Assembly (NCBI GenBank): GCA_030377865.1
Contig: JAUCGA010000007.1
Location: forward strand, 19,338 to 83,337
Length of the DNA: 64,000 bases
Source: Anaerolineales bacterium HSG25
GTDB taxonomy: Bacteria; Chloroflexota; Anaerolineae; 4572-78; J111
Direction of reading: 5' to 3'
The position numbers were made by a program, and so were the translations under genes. Below the pieces are notes generated by a model. That model was not told the origin of the DNA. It ran no database searches and saw nothing but the letters and a program-made list of their open reading frames with translations. Positions within the stretch are counted from its first letter, which is position 1. Every line of letters begins with the position of its first letter. Positions 36,325 through 46,732 of this stretch are shown piece after piece.

Positions 36325-37803
36325 TCAACCAAAAACAGCTAATGACATTAGATTAATTAACGGAGTAGGCCAAAGTCCAAATAATAAAGTAAACATTGCT
36401 GTAACGGTAACAGCTATAGCGATAGGAGCAGGTAAAGCGATAGGCGTTGTTTCAACATCTGCCTGCTCAGTATGCATATACATTTGAACGACAACTGATA
36501 AGTAATAGAAGGCTGATATAGCACTATTGATCATCCCGATAGCGGCTAACCATCCCAAATTAGCATCAACAGCCGCCCAGAATATATACCATTTACCCCA
36601 AAAGCCAATAAAAGGTGGAATACCTGTCAGTGAAAACATGAACAGTAGCATTACAAAAGCTACAAAAGGTTGTCTTGTCGATAGTGTCGTATAATCAGAA
36701 AGCTTTGTGCCAATTTTTCCCTGCTTCTCTAATAAAGCAACAACCGCGAATGCTCCAATATTCATAAAAGCATACGACATCAAATAAAAGAGCAAACCAC
36801 TAACAGCTTGAACACGATAAAGTTCATTACTAGCTGGCAAGGCCGCAACACCAACAAGTAAATATCCGGCATGGGCAATACTTGAATAAGCCAACATTCG
36901 CTTAACATCTTTTTGAGCCAAAGCGGCAATATTTCCACTCGTCATGGTGATAACAGCTAATAGGCTGATTGCAATTTGCCATTGAACAGTAAAAACACCA
37001 CCAAAAGATATTGCTAATATCCGCACTAACGCGGCAAATCCAGCGGCCTTAGCACCGACAGCCATAAAAGCAGTCGCTGAGGTCGGCGCTCCATGATAAA
37101 CATCAGGTGTCCACCAATGAAACGGCACTGCGGCAACTTTAAAAGCAAAACCAATAATCAACAAGGCCAACCCGACTAAGGCGATTGGGTTACTTTGATA
37201 AATTTCATTAGTGCTAAACCAACCACCAATTTCATGGATATTAGTAGATCCTGTTGCTCCATAGATAAAAGCTACACCATATAAGAAGAAAGCTGAGGCA
37301 AATGCACCCAATAGAAAATATTTTAATCCGGCTTCACCTGAGCTAATCGAACGACGATTGAAACCCGCTAAAACGTATAGGGCAATAGACATTATCTCAA
37401 GTCCAAGAAATGTCACAATTAAATCTGTGGAGGCGGCCATCAACATCATGCCAGAGGTTGAAAGTAATATTAGAATGTAATACTCACCCTGTTGCATACC
37501 CCTGTTTTCAAGATATGTAAGTGCTATCAGAGAAGAAAGCAAAGCCGTTACAATAAATATAATATAAAATACCACCGCATACCCATCACTTACCACCATG
37601 TTTTGAAATGTAGGTGCTTTTGTTTGATTAAGTAGTGGTACGCAAGGCATCAACGCACCAAATAACCCAAATACAGTGAGATACCCTAAAACGGTCTTAT
37701 CCGACGAAAGCATATCCATAAACATAACAACTAGTGCTAATACAATTACTACTATTATTGGTGATAAGGCGAAAAAATTCAAAACGGGAAATTCTATAGG
37801 CAT
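36325..37803 (-). CDS. nuoN: NADH-quinone oxidoreductase subunit N
   Basis: Antiporter-like proton-pumping membrane subunit of complex I, 492 residues with about 14 membrane segments. The key acidic residue is in LGLEIMSIALYVLAG, and the key Lys is in FKVAAVPFHWWTPDVYHGAPT. LAYSSIAHAGYLLVG and GIPPFIGFWGKWYIF are conserved. It is the last gene of nuoA-N and is followed by a strong terminator. Confidence 0.97.
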   Translation of the reverse strand: MPIEFPVLNFFALSPIIVVIVLALVVMFMDMLSSDKTVLGYLTVFGLFGALMPCVPLLNQTKAPTFQNMVVSDGYAVVFYIIFIVTALLSSLIALTYLENRGMQQGEYYILILLSTSGMMLMAASTDLIVTFLGLEIMSIALYVLAGFNRRSISSGEAGLKYFLLGAFASAFFLYGVAFIYGATGSTNIHEIGGWFSTNEIYQSNPIALVGLALLIIGFAFKVAAVPFHWWTPDVYHGAPTSATAFMAVGAKAAGFAALVRILAISFGGVFTVQWQIAISLLAVITMTSGNIAALAQKDVKRMLAYSSIAHAGYLLVGVAALPASNELYRVQAVSGLLFYLMSYAFMNIGAFAVVALLEKQGKIGTKLSDYTTLSTRQPFVAFVMLLFMFSLTGIPPFIGFWGKWYIFWAAVDANLGWLAAIGMINSAISAFYYLSVVVQMYMHTEQADVETTPIALPAPIAIAVTVTAMFTLLFGLWPTPLINLMSLAVFG

Positions 37804-37833
37804 TAGATTACCTTTATTTGGTAGGATGTAAAA

Positions 37834-39348
37834 TTACTTACTGACGATTAGCATAGCTGTATCAATCAAACTTGCTAAATTTTCAGTAGAGGGGTTTATG
37901 ATCTCAAATAAAAAATTCGGGAAAAAGCCAATTACAAAACATGGAATGATGAATGCTAAAGAAATACCTATTTCTCTAGGGGTCATGTCTGTTAAATCAT
38001 TGTTGGCTGGATTCAATGGCCCAAACAAAATTTTACGAACGGCTGTTAAGATATACCAAGCGGCTAAAACGATCCCGAACGTAGCAAATAGTGCGGCAAT
38101 TGGATTTCGACTGAATGTACCCATCAAAATAAGAAATTCACCCACAAAACCATTTAAGCCGGGTAACCCGACCGAAGAAAAAGCCGCCAAGATAAAGAAG
38201 GTACCAAAGACTGGAACTTTAACCCAAATACCCCCATACTGAGAAAAATCTCGGGTATGCCGACGTTCATATAATACCCCAACTAAAAAGAAAAGCATCC
38301 CTGTACTAAGACCATGATTAACCATCTGGAGAACCGCGGCACTCATGGCTTGCTGGCTCATTGTACCATTTTGATCCATCACAAAAATACCTAACACAAC
38401 AAATCCCATGTGAGCTACAGAGGAATATGCAACTAGTTTTTTAACGTCATCCTGTACAAGAGCAACTAAAGCACCATACAGAATTCCAATAACGGCTAAC
38501 GTTACAAGTAATGGCGACCAGAATGCTACAGCCTTTGGAAAGAGAGGAATGGCAAAACGCATCATGCTATAAGTACCGAGTTTAAGCAGAACTCCCGCCA
38601 AAATAATTGACCCCGCGGTTGGGGCTTGAACGTGAGCGGCTGGAAGCCACGTATGCAGAGGAAAAAGAGGCACTTTGACCGAGAAAGCCAAAATAAAAGC
38701 AAAGAAAAGTAGCTTTTGCATATCTTCCGATATAAGATGAGAATGAGCAACTAACGTAGGTAAGTCGGAGGTAGGATTAACCCCGTCTCCCCAAGTATAA
38801 ACCACAAGAGCCGCAACCAGCATCAAAGCACTACCTGCCATAGTGTATATGATGAATTTGATAGAGGCATAAATCCTATCTTTACCCCCCCAACGACCAA
38901 TTAATAACGCCATAGGGATAAGACTTGCTTCCCAGAATAGATAAAATAAGAAAAGGTCAAGTGAAATGAAGACCCCGATTACAGCAGTCTCAAGAAGTAA
39001 CATTAGAGCCATGTACTCTTTGACCTGCTCGTCAATTGCCGACCAAGAACTGAGAACGGAGATGGCTGATAGAAACGTTGTTAACAAAATCAAAAATAAA
39101 CTAAGTCCATCAATGCCAATATGATAGTAAATATTTAGAGAAGGTATCCAAGCAACTTTTAAAGCAAAACGGTAACCTTCTGATACTGGCGTAGAATCAT
39201 ATAAAAAGTATAGAGGTAAGGAGATAGCAAAGTTCACAAGCGTGAAAGCAAAGGCAAACCAATTAATCAACTGTTTATTTTCACGAGGCAAAAATATTAA
39301 GCTAACTGCTCCAATAATGGGTACTACTAATAAGAGTGTAAGAATCAT
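37834..39348 (-). CDS. nuoM: NADH-quinone oxidoreductase subunit M
   Basis: Second antiporter-like subunit, 504 residues. The essential Glu is in LFWEASLIPMALLIGRWGG and the Lys in VKVPLFPLHTWLPAAHVQAPT. LVAYSSVAHMGFVVLG and LPGLNGFVGEFLIL are further family blocks. It is 38 bases after nuoL and 30 before nuoN. Confidence 0.97.
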   Translation of the reverse strand: MILTLLLVVPIIGAVSLIFLPRENKQLINWFAFAFTLVNFAISLPLYFLYDSTPVSEGYRFALKVAWIPSLNIYYHIGIDGLSLFLILLTTFLSAISVLSSWSAIDEQVKEYMALMLLLETAVIGVFISLDLFLFYLFWEASLIPMALLIGRWGGKDRIYASIKFIIYTMAGSALMLVAALVVYTWGDGVNPTSDLPTLVAHSHLISEDMQKLLFFAFILAFSVKVPLFPLHTWLPAAHVQAPTAGSIILAGVLLKLGTYSMMRFAIPLFPKAVAFWSPLLVTLAVIGILYGALVALVQDDVKKLVAYSSVAHMGFVVLGIFVMDQNGTMSQQAMSAAVLQMVNHGLSTGMLFFLVGVLYERRHTRDFSQYGGIWVKVPVFGTFFILAAFSSVGLPGLNGFVGEFLILMGTFSRNPIAALFATFGIVLAAWYILTAVRKILFGPLNPANNDLTDMTPREIGISLAFIIPCFVIGFFPNFLFEIINPSTENLASLIDTAMLIVSK

Positions 39349-39386
39349 CTTTTATGTAACCCTGTTTTCAAAAAAGTGATCTGTAA

Positions 39387-41441
39387 CTAGTAAATCCAAT
39401 TAGGGAATTGTCCACCCAAAAAGAAATAACCAACTAGAAATAGAACACCTATAAATGTAGCTAATGCATAACGACTAATAAAGCCATTTTGAAGTTGACT
39501 TAAATATTTACCCAACTCGGCAATTCCATACGCCGAGCCATCTACGATACCATCTATCAATGTTTGGTCAATACCACGAGACATCGTATTTGAAAGTGTT
39601 AAAGCAGGTTTTACAAAAACCGTATTATATAGTTCATCGATGTAATATTTATTGACCAACAAGGCAAAAATAGGGTGGGTAGAACGAGCTAGATTCTGAG
39701 GAATAGAGCGGTCTACAATATAAAAATAATAAGCTAATCCAATTGAAGCCACACCCAGAAAACCTGAGATAAGGAACAAAGCCAGTTCTGTTATAAAAGG
39801 TAAATGATGAACCTCATGATGCCCAACCTGTTGAATAACCGGATGTAACCAGTTTTCCATCGCATGGGGAATATCAATACCTACTCCATGTAGCAATGGG
39901 GCGGGCAAGCCAAGCAAGCCACCAAATATGGCTAAAACAGCCAATATCCATAATGGAGCAGTAACTGCCAATCGGTTTTCATGAGCATGATCATACAACT
40001 CTTGGTCACGAGGTTCACCCTCAAAAGCCAAGAAAATAGCTCGGAACGTGTAAAATGCAGTCATACCAGCCGTAACAATGCCTATCCCCCACAACATAGG
40101 GCTATATTCAAATGTTTTAGCTAGAATTTCGTCCTTAGAAAAGAATCCTGCGGTCAAGGGGAAACCAGCTAAAGCTAATCCGCCCAGATAAAAAGTCATG
40201 GCGGTGTGGGGCATCTTTTTTCGTAAACCACCCATGCGCCGTATATCTATCACATCGCCTAAAGCATGCATAACGGAACCAGCCCCTAAAAAAAGACAGG
40301 CTTTGAAAAAGGCATGGGTTACAAGATGGAACATACCTGCTGTATAAGCTCCCACTCCGACAGCCATGAACATGTACCCCAACTGACTGACCGTGGAATA
40401 GGCGAGAACCCGTTTCAAATCAACCTGAACCAGAGCGATGGTTGCGGCAAAGAAGGCCGTTAATGCGCCTACCATTGCCACAAGGAACGAAACATTTGGT
40501 GCTGAGGTATAGATGATATTGCTACGAACAATCATGTAAATACCTGCCGTGACCATAGTTGCGGCATGGATTAGGGCTGAAACGGGGGTTGGCCCAGCCA
40601 TAGCATCCGGTAACCAAACATATAATGGAATTTGAGCACTTTTCCCCATTGCACCGATAAACAGCAACAAAGCAATCATAGAAATAACTGTGAACTCACC
40701 ATGAAGTGCGCTTTCTCTGTACATTTCTGCGGAGGAGGCAATTCGAGAAAATAATTGGTCAAATTGCAATGTGCCAAAGGTGGTCCAGATCAAGAAGACC
40801 CCTAGAGCAAACCCTACATCACCAATCCGGTTGACAACGAAAGCCTTCATACCCGATGCGGCAGGAGATAAGAGGGGAGCAACTTGGACAGCTTCGCCTC
40901 CTTCTATCTCAATGGCTGGTTGAGGGTCATCACCTCGGTCATGCCAAAAACCAATGAGTAGGTATGAACAAGCCCCGACCAATTCCCAACCGATAAACAT
41001 CATCAAATAGTTATCGCCTAAAACCAAAACCAACATAGAAGCGATAAACAGGTTTAAGAAGGTAAAAAACCGAGCAAAGTCACGGTCAGGGTGAGTTTCA
41101 CCGTGATGATGATGAACCATATAATCCGTAGCATAGATATGAATCAGGAAACCTACCCCTGTAATCACCAGCACCATAGTCATTGATAGTGGATCGACTA
41201 AAAAGCTAATAGGGATGTTAAGCTCACCAATCTCAGCCCAAGTCCATAAAGTAACTAGTTGAGCCTTTCCATGCCGAGCGTAAGTCTCAAAAGCACCACC
41301 TAGTCCAATCAAAAATGCCAAAAACACCATAGTAGGTGCGACTTTAGCAACAACTTGGTAGCCCACTCGACGACCGAATATTCCGTTAAATAATGCCCCC
41401 GCAAGAGGCAAGGCAATAACAAGCCAGATTAAATTTGTCAT
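39387..41441 (-). CDS. nuoL: NADH-quinone oxidoreductase subunit L
   Basis: Distal antiporter-like subunit with the long lateral helix, 684 residues from the ATG at 41441 (MTNLIWLVIALPLAGALFNG). Conserved sites are FIGWELVGACSYLLIGFW, IPLYVWLPDAMAGPTPVSALIHAATMVTAG, LAYSTVSQLGYMFMA and FPLTAGFFSKDEIL. One loop carries a His cluster (VHHHHGETH, near residue 100) and another, near residue 545, GHHEVHH; these may be simply lineage-specific. The C-terminal helix and final TM are intact. Confidence 0.97.
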   Translation of the reverse strand: MTNLIWLVIALPLAGALFNGIFGRRVGYQVVAKVAPTMVFLAFLIGLGGAFETYARHGKAQLVTLWTWAEIGELNIPISFLVDPLSMTMVLVITGVGFLIHIYATDYMVHHHHGETHPDRDFARFFTFLNLFIASMLVLVLGDNYLMMFIGWELVGACSYLLIGFWHDRGDDPQPAIEIEGGEAVQVAPLLSPAASGMKAFVVNRIGDVGFALGVFLIWTTFGTLQFDQLFSRIASSAEMYRESALHGEFTVISMIALLLFIGAMGKSAQIPLYVWLPDAMAGPTPVSALIHAATMVTAGIYMIVRSNIIYTSAPNVSFLVAMVGALTAFFAATIALVQVDLKRVLAYSTVSQLGYMFMAVGVGAYTAGMFHLVTHAFFKACLFLGAGSVMHALGDVIDIRRMGGLRKKMPHTAMTFYLGGLALAGFPLTAGFFSKDEILAKTFEYSPMLWGIGIVTAGMTAFYTFRAIFLAFEGEPRDQELYDHAHENRLAVTAPLWILAVLAIFGGLLGLPAPLLHGVGIDIPHAMENWLHPVIQQVGHHEVHHLPFITELALFLISGFLGVASIGLAYYFYIVDRSIPQNLARSTHPIFALLVNKYYIDELYNTVFVKPALTLSNTMSRGIDQTLIDGIVDGSAYGIAELGKYLSQLQNGFISRYALATFIGVLFLVGYFFLGGQFPNWIY

Positions 41442-41501
41442 ACGTTGTTTGTCAATCACACTTTGCCAGTTGCCAATCAACTGACGATTATGAGTGACTC
41501 T

Positions 41502-41813
41502 CTACCCTTTCAAGGAATTAAACTCATCAATGTTTACAGCTTCTTTGTGACGATTTAACTCAACCAATAATGCTAGACCAACTGCGACCTCAACTGCGGC
41601 AACAACCATAACCATAAAAACAAATATCTGTCCGGTGGCCGAGTCTAAATAACTAGAAAAAGCAACAAAGGTCAAATTAACAGCGTTCATCATCATCTCA
41701 ACACACATTAGAATGATAATTGCATTTCGCCGAATTAACACCCCACCAGCACCAATGGTAAAAAGTATCGCGCTCAGTAATAAATAGTATGATAGTGGAA
41801 CTGCACCAATCAT
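41502..41813 (-). CDS. nuoK: NADH-quinone oxidoreductase subunit K
   Basis: Small membrane subunit, 103 residues with three membrane helices. ATG at 41813 ([20 protein letters not shown]) has AGGAGAGG directly upstream; a longer frame would run into nuoJ. The conserved Glu pair is in [20 protein letters not shown] and [14 protein letters not shown]. It follows nuoJ by 19 bases. Confidence 0.96.
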   Translation of the reverse strand: MIGAVPLSYYLLLSAILFTIGAGGVLIRRNAIIILMCVEMMMNAVNLTFVAFSSYLDSATGQIFVFMVMVVAAVEVAVGLALLVELNRHKEAVNIDEFNSLKG

Positions 41814-41832
41814 AACCTCTCCTTCATAAATG

Positions 41833-42381
41833 CTATGCTTCTTTTGTAGGAACATCCCCTGTTGCTGGTAATTGTTCATCGTTACGAGCAAGCCATATCA
41901 CCCCAACAATGCCAACCAATAACAGAACACCAGCTAACTGAACAGACAGTAAATAATCGGTAAATAATGTCACTCCAATCATCTCTGCTTGCCCATACTC
42001 TTGAATCAATTCAGGAGTAAAATCACCCTTTGCACCAGTTGTAGGATAATCAGTTACCGCAGTACCGATGATAGTTAATAATATAAGCGCTAACACAATG
42101 ATTACACCATTTGCCGGCGTAACCCAACTTGATATGTCTTCGCCCAACTGCTCACCTAACAACATCACCACAAATAAAATCAACACTACAATTGCACCGG
42201 CATATACTAATATCTGTACCATACCCAAAAATTGGGCATTGAGCATAAGATAAAAAACTGCTATGGTCAAAAAATTAACCAGTAAAAATAACGCGCTATA
42301 CACCACATTTTTGTTAAAAATTACGCCGAGAGCGGATACAACAGATAAAACGGCGACGATAATGAATATAGTTAATTCCAT
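41833..42381 (-). CDS. nuoJ: NADH-quinone oxidoreductase subunit J
   Basis: Membrane subunit of 182 residues with five helices. ATG at 42381 ([20 protein letters not shown]) is preferred over a TTG four codons earlier. The conserved stretch [50 protein letters not shown] is at residues about 25-75 and carries the pi-bulge region of TM3. [20 protein letters not shown] forms the last helix. Confidence 0.96.
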   Translation of the reverse strand: MELTIFIIVAVLSVVSALGVIFNKNVVYSALFLLVNFLTIAVFYLMLNAQFLGMVQILVYAGAIVVLILFVVMLLGEQLGEDISSWVTPANGVIIVLALILLTIIGTAVTDYPTTGAKGDFTPELIQEYGQAEMIGVTLFTDYLLSVQLAGVLLLVGIVGVIWLARNDEQLPATGDVPTKEA

Positions 42382-42400
42382 AGAGTCTACCAACTTAAAT

Positions 42401-42916
42401 TTATTTACTACTCCAAGTATCTGCCTTCACAAATACCTCATCATCACGTACGACAAGATATTCGGGATTATTAGGTTCTAACAATTGTTCTTTACTGTAA
42501 ACTGCATCCCAACGGTCATACTCAGCAAGAGTGAAGTCATGCTCAAGAACAACAGCTTCAGTAGGACATGCCTCAGCACAGTAACCACAGAAAATACACC
42601 TAAGCATGTTGATGTCATAAATTTTAGCATATCGTTCACCAGGAGAACGCCGGTCTTCATCGGTGTTCTCTGCCGCCTCAACATAAATACATTCTGTCGG
42701 ACAGGCCGCGGCGCATAAAGCACAGCCGATGCATCGCTCTAGGCCATTTTCGTAACGTTTCAGAGCATGGCGACCTCGAAAACGAGGGTAAACCTGAGCT
42801 GGTTCATCAGGAAATTGGTTGGTTACAGGCCCACGAAGAAACTGTTTTAAGGTAATACCCATCGCTTTGGCGACTTCTAGCGGCGCAGTGATTGCTTCTT
42901 TTACTTCGTTCAGCAT
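42401..42916 (-). CDS. nuoI: NADH-quinone oxidoreductase subunit I (2 x 4Fe-4S)
   Basis: Electron-transfer subunit of 171 residues holding clusters N6a and N6b. The two ferredoxin motifs are [20 protein letters not shown] and [39 protein letters not shown] precedes the first. It lies between nuoH and nuoJ, as usual. Confidence 0.97.
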   Translation of the reverse strand: MLNEVKEAITAPLEVAKAMGITLKQFLRGPVTNQFPDEPAQVYPRFRGRHALKRYENGLERCIGCALCAAACPTECIYVEAAENTDEDRRSPGERYAKIYDINMLRCIFCGYCAEACPTEAVVLEHDFTLAEYDRWDAVYSKEQLLEPNNPEYLVVRDDEVFVKADTWSSK

Positions 42917-42940
42917 AAATTACTCCTCACAAATCCCATA

Positions 42941-44038
42941 TTACCAAAGCCCAAGTAATTCAGCAGTAATTGCCAACCCCATAACGGTTGCAAATAAATT
43001 AAGTAGGGCGATAGGTAATAGCCATTTCCAACAAAAAGCCATGAGTTGATCGAAACGCATACGTGGTACACTTGCTCTAATCCAAATCAAGCTACAGTAT
43101 ACAGCTAGTGACTTCCCGATAAAAATTCCAAGATGAAGAACGGGGGCGAGAGCCTGAATTGGGGTAGGCATTATATTCAAAATTTCGTTTAAGAAGGGCA
43201 TGTTCCACCCCCCTAGAAAAACCGTCACTGTAATCGTACAAAACATCATGGCATGGACAAATTCAGCCGCTTGAAATAGGCCAAATTTCAATGCGCCATA
43301 CTCAGTCATAAAACCACCGATCAACTCATTTTCTGTTTCTGGTAAGTCAAACGGGGCACGTCCAGCTTCGGCTAAGGCGCTAATAAAGAAAATTAAAAAT
43401 GCTACTGGTTGCAAAAATACAATCCAAGCTAATCCGGCAAATTGTGTTTGCCACTCCACAATCTCTGTTACTCGTAGAGTTCCGGTCATAACCACTACAC
43501 TGAGAACCGCGACCCCTAGTGGGAGTTCATAGCTCAACATTTGAGCGCTAGTTCGCAATGCACCTAACAAAGAATATTTGTTATTACTTGACCAACCACC
43601 GAGAATAATCCCGTAACTACCCAAACTACCGACAGCTAATAAATATAAAACACCAACATTAATATCAGCTACCCAAGGCGTTAAATAAACAGAGAAACCG
43701 ATCAGACTTTCTAATGGAAGAACGACTGTATCACGAGCAAAAGGAATTACTGCAAAAACGGAAAGAGCTGTCATGAGGGCCATACCGGGAGCCATGACAT
43801 AAATCACCTTATCAACATGACCGGGAACCATCTCTTCTTTAAGCATCATCTTGACTGCATCAGCGATACTTTGTAACAAGCCAAATGGGCCAACCCGATT
43901 AGGCCCATAACGGCGAGTAAAACGGCCAATCAATTTACGCTCAACCAAGAGGATAAAGGTAAAAATACCCATAATCACGCTGGCGATAATAATCAATTTA
44001 ACAATGTCAACCAAAAGTTGGACAATTTCTTGTGACAT
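42941..44038 (-). CDS. nuoH: NADH-quinone oxidoreductase subunit H
   Basis: Membrane subunit of 365 residues that forms much of the quinone chamber. RKLIGRFTRRYGPNRVGPFGLLQSIADAVKMMLKEE is followed by conserved ALAEAGRAPFDLPETENELIGGFMTEYG and by RASVPRMRFDQLMAFCWKWLLPIAL. Eight to nine helices are visible. It starts five bases after nuoG ends. Confidence 0.97.
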   Translation of the reverse strand: MSQEIVQLLVDIVKLIIIASVIMGIFTFILLVERKLIGRFTRRYGPNRVGPFGLLQSIADAVKMMLKEEMVPGHVDKVIYVMAPGMALMTALSVFAVIPFARDTVVLPLESLIGFSVYLTPWVADINVGVLYLLAVGSLGSYGIILGGWSSNNKYSLLGALRTSAQMLSYELPLGVAVLSVVVMTGTLRVTEIVEWQTQFAGLAWIVFLQPVAFLIFFISALAEAGRAPFDLPETENELIGGFMTEYGALKFGLFQAAEFVHAMMFCTITVTVFLGGWNMPFLNEILNIMPTPIQALAPVLHLGIFIGKSLAVYCSLIWIRASVPRMRFDQLMAFCWKWLLPIALLNLFATVMGLAITAELLGLW

Positions 44039-44043
44039 AGACT

Positions 44044-46716
44044 TTAACTCTTTTTGACCTTAACTGAGGCGTGTACGTCGCTAGAACCGACTAACCTTTC
44101 GGCAGGTCTTCCCTCAATATTACGAGGAATTAGAATCGTACCCTCATTTAACATCCGACTAATTTGAATGGGTAGGTTAACCGCTGTTCCATTTTGGGAA
44201 ATGGTTACGCTATCACCATTATTCAACCCTAATTTTTTTGCATCTACTGATGATAATAAGGCTCTAGTTTGGAATACATGGCTTTGAACCACATCCGTCT
44301 CTGCTAATAAACGCCCTCCATCATATAATATTCGAGGCGTAACAAGGGTTATCTCATCTGAACCCGTATGATTTTCTGGTACGACAAGCTGTAAGGTTAT
44401 TTTTTGTTGTTCATTTTCAGCAACGGTCGCCCATTGGATTCCCTCATGCACATCAGCGGTAAAGCTCATTCCTTCATATATATAGTGATCGGTTTGACGA
44501 TCTAAGGAAACAGGAGCAACCAGGTTTTCAAAAGCCATGTTTTGATAAAGCGGCACTTCCTGTGTAATTTCAGCCATTACTCCATCCGCTGACGCATAGC
44601 CCCAATCAGCCCCAAGTTGACCAGCAATTGCGGCCAGAATCAACCAGTCCGACCAAGCTAATAACGGAGAATCAATACCAACATCAAAAGTCTGAACCCG
44701 TCGTTCAAGATTGGTGAAGGTACCGTCCCGCTCAGCCACGGCTTTAGCAGGCAAAACTACATCAGCCAATTGAGCGGTTTCGGTCAAAAACAGATCTTGT
44801 ACGACCAAAAAATCAAGATTCTGCAAACATTCTCGATAAGTATCACTTTCAGAGGCTGGGTCAGCTCCAGCAATAATCATACCTTTGATAGAATTACCAC
44901 TTAACATCTGTTCGGCAGATAATCCGGCTTCTCCCTCAAGTGGTAAATAACCGAGCAGACGATTAGGTACAACGCCCATATCCGCCGCACCTCGACTATT
45001 AGCATGCGGCAGAACAGCAATAACCCCGTTATTCGGCTTACCGGCATGTCCCGTGACCGCGGCCAAGGCTTCAATTGCCGCTCCCAAAGCAGGATCATTA
45101 CCCGCTTCATGACCAAATATAATTATCCCATTTTCAGCTTCAGCATAAGATTTGGCAATGGCTTCAATCTCAGCCGAAGAGACTCCAGTTGTATCAGCCA
45201 CACTGTCAGGCGCAAAATCTTGTAATAACTTAGTTATCTCCGAAAAACCAGTCGCATGGCGATCAATCCACTCTTGATTAACTAGCCCTTGTGCAACCAC
45301 AGAAGCTAAAATTCCTAACACTAAATAAGAGGCTGTTCCATATTGATAATAAGCCGATGTTTGAGCTTGAGCATCAAGTTTTGTACGTCGTCCACCAATA
45401 TTGATGACGTGGGCACTACGTTTAACCGAAGCACCCGCCACTCGTATATATAATATTGGTGCTTCCTGATCAAGATCAGAACCGATGACTAAAATGGTAC
45501 TGCCTTTGCCGACTTGGCTTAAATCAGTCCCAACCCCAACCCCAACGGTATAGGCTGTTGTATCTTCAAAATTAGCGTTCAAGCCAACTCTGTGGTCAAT
45601 GTTATTTGAGCCTATAATTTGCCGGAACAACTTCTGAAAAAGATACAAATCCTCATTGGATAACCGAGCACCCGCAATACCGCCTAAAGCTGTCGAACCG
45701 TTTGCCGATTTAATGGAACTAATCTTTTCACCAATAAAAGGCAGAACATCTGCCCAAGTCGATTCAACCAACTGCCCGTCTTGACGAATGAGTGGCGTGG
45801 TCAAACGGTTGGGACTTTCATTAAAATGATGCCCAAATCGGCCTTTATCACATATCCAAAGTTCGTTAACTGTCTCATTCTGACGGGGCATAACCCGTTT
45901 TAACTGTCCTGTGCCAGAGCCACCTTTACGCGTCCCCAAGACGGTATTACAGCCGACCCCGCAATGGTTACAGATACTCGGCACGTTCTTCATTTCCCAT
46001 GAACGTGCTCCAAACCGAAAATCCTTAGTGGTCAACGCTCCGACCGGACAAACATCCGTTGCATTGCCTGAATAATGGCTATCAAAGGGTGGATCAGAGT
46101 AGCTAACAATATGAGCATGGCGACCTCGATTTTCAATCGCCAAAACTGGATCATGAGCAATCTCTGACTGGAAACGGATACAGCGAGTACATATCACACA
46201 CCGCTCCATGTCTAAGACAATCAAATCACCCAATGGGTATTTTTTAGGAAAATGCTGTTTCTCTTCATAGTTAAAGCGACTAATTCCGGACCCATGCTTC
46301 ATGGTCAAATCTTGCAGAGGACACTCGCCCCCCTTATCACAAACGGGGCAATCAAGCGGATGACTAGTCAACAAAAACTCTAATACAGCTTTACGATCAT
46401 CGAGAGCGGCACCAGAATCAACCTTAACCACCATGCCTTCCGACACAGGAGTGGTGCAAGCAGTCATAGGTTTAGGGAAGAAACCGATTTTTTGTACTCC
46501 GTTTTCATCGAGAACAGGTTCACGAGTCGCTCGATCAAACATCGGTGTTCCGACTTCCACCAAACACATGCGACACATCCCAACTTGGCTGAGTTTGCCA
46601 TGATAACAGAAAACAGGAATCTCCTGTTCAATCTGTTTAGCCGCCTCAACAATCAATGTACCTTTAGGGACGGTTACTGTTTTGCCGTCTATCGTTAATG
46701 TAACTTGGTCTGACAT
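44044..46716 (-). CDS. nuoG: NADH-quinone oxidoreductase subunit G
   Basis: Peripheral-arm subunit of 890 residues from the ATG at 46716. The N-terminal 2Fe-2S domain has CYHGKLSQVGMCRMCLVEVG. The His/Cys-ligated cluster is HPLDCPVCDKGGECPLQD. A 4Fe-4S site is CVICTRCIRF. A molybdopterin-oxidoreductase-like region with an extra 4Fe-4S site (ICNHCGVGCNTVLG) and the C-terminal fold follow to the end. The extra site corresponds to the N7 type seen in some bacterial lineages. It lies eight bases after nuoF. Confidence 0.97.
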   Translation of the reverse strand: MSDQVTLTIDGKTVTVPKGTLIVEAAKQIEQEIPVFCYHGKLSQVGMCRMCLVEVGTPMFDRATREPVLDENGVQKIGFFPKPMTACTTPVSEGMVVKVDSGAALDDRKAVLEFLLTSHPLDCPVCDKGGECPLQDLTMKHGSGISRFNYEEKQHFPKKYPLGDLIVLDMERCVICTRCIRFQSEIAHDPVLAIENRGRHAHIVSYSDPPFDSHYSGNATDVCPVGALTTKDFRFGARSWEMKNVPSICNHCGVGCNTVLGTRKGGSGTGQLKRVMPRQNETVNELWICDKGRFGHHFNESPNRLTTPLIRQDGQLVESTWADVLPFIGEKISSIKSANGSTALGGIAGARLSNEDLYLFQKLFRQIIGSNNIDHRVGLNANFEDTTAYTVGVGVGTDLSQVGKGSTILVIGSDLDQEAPILYIRVAGASVKRSAHVINIGGRRTKLDAQAQTSAYYQYGTASYLVLGILASVVAQGLVNQEWIDRHATGFSEITKLLQDFAPDSVADTTGVSSAEIEAIAKSYAEAENGIIIFGHEAGNDPALGAAIEALAAVTGHAGKPNNGVIAVLPHANSRGAADMGVVPNRLLGYLPLEGEAGLSAEQMLSGNSIKGMIIAGADPASESDTYRECLQNLDFLVVQDLFLTETAQLADVVLPAKAVAERDGTFTNLERRVQTFDVGIDSPLLAWSDWLILAAIAGQLGADWGYASADGVMAEITQEVPLYQNMAFENLVAPVSLDRQTDHYIYEGMSFTADVHEGIQWATVAENEQQKITLQLVVPENHTGSDEITLVTPRILYDGGRLLAETDVVQSHVFQTRALLSSVDAKKLGLNNGDSVTISQNGTAVNLPIQISRMLNEGTILIPRNIEGRPAERLVGSSDVHASVKVKKS

Positions 46717-46732
46717 ACTTATCACCTATTGC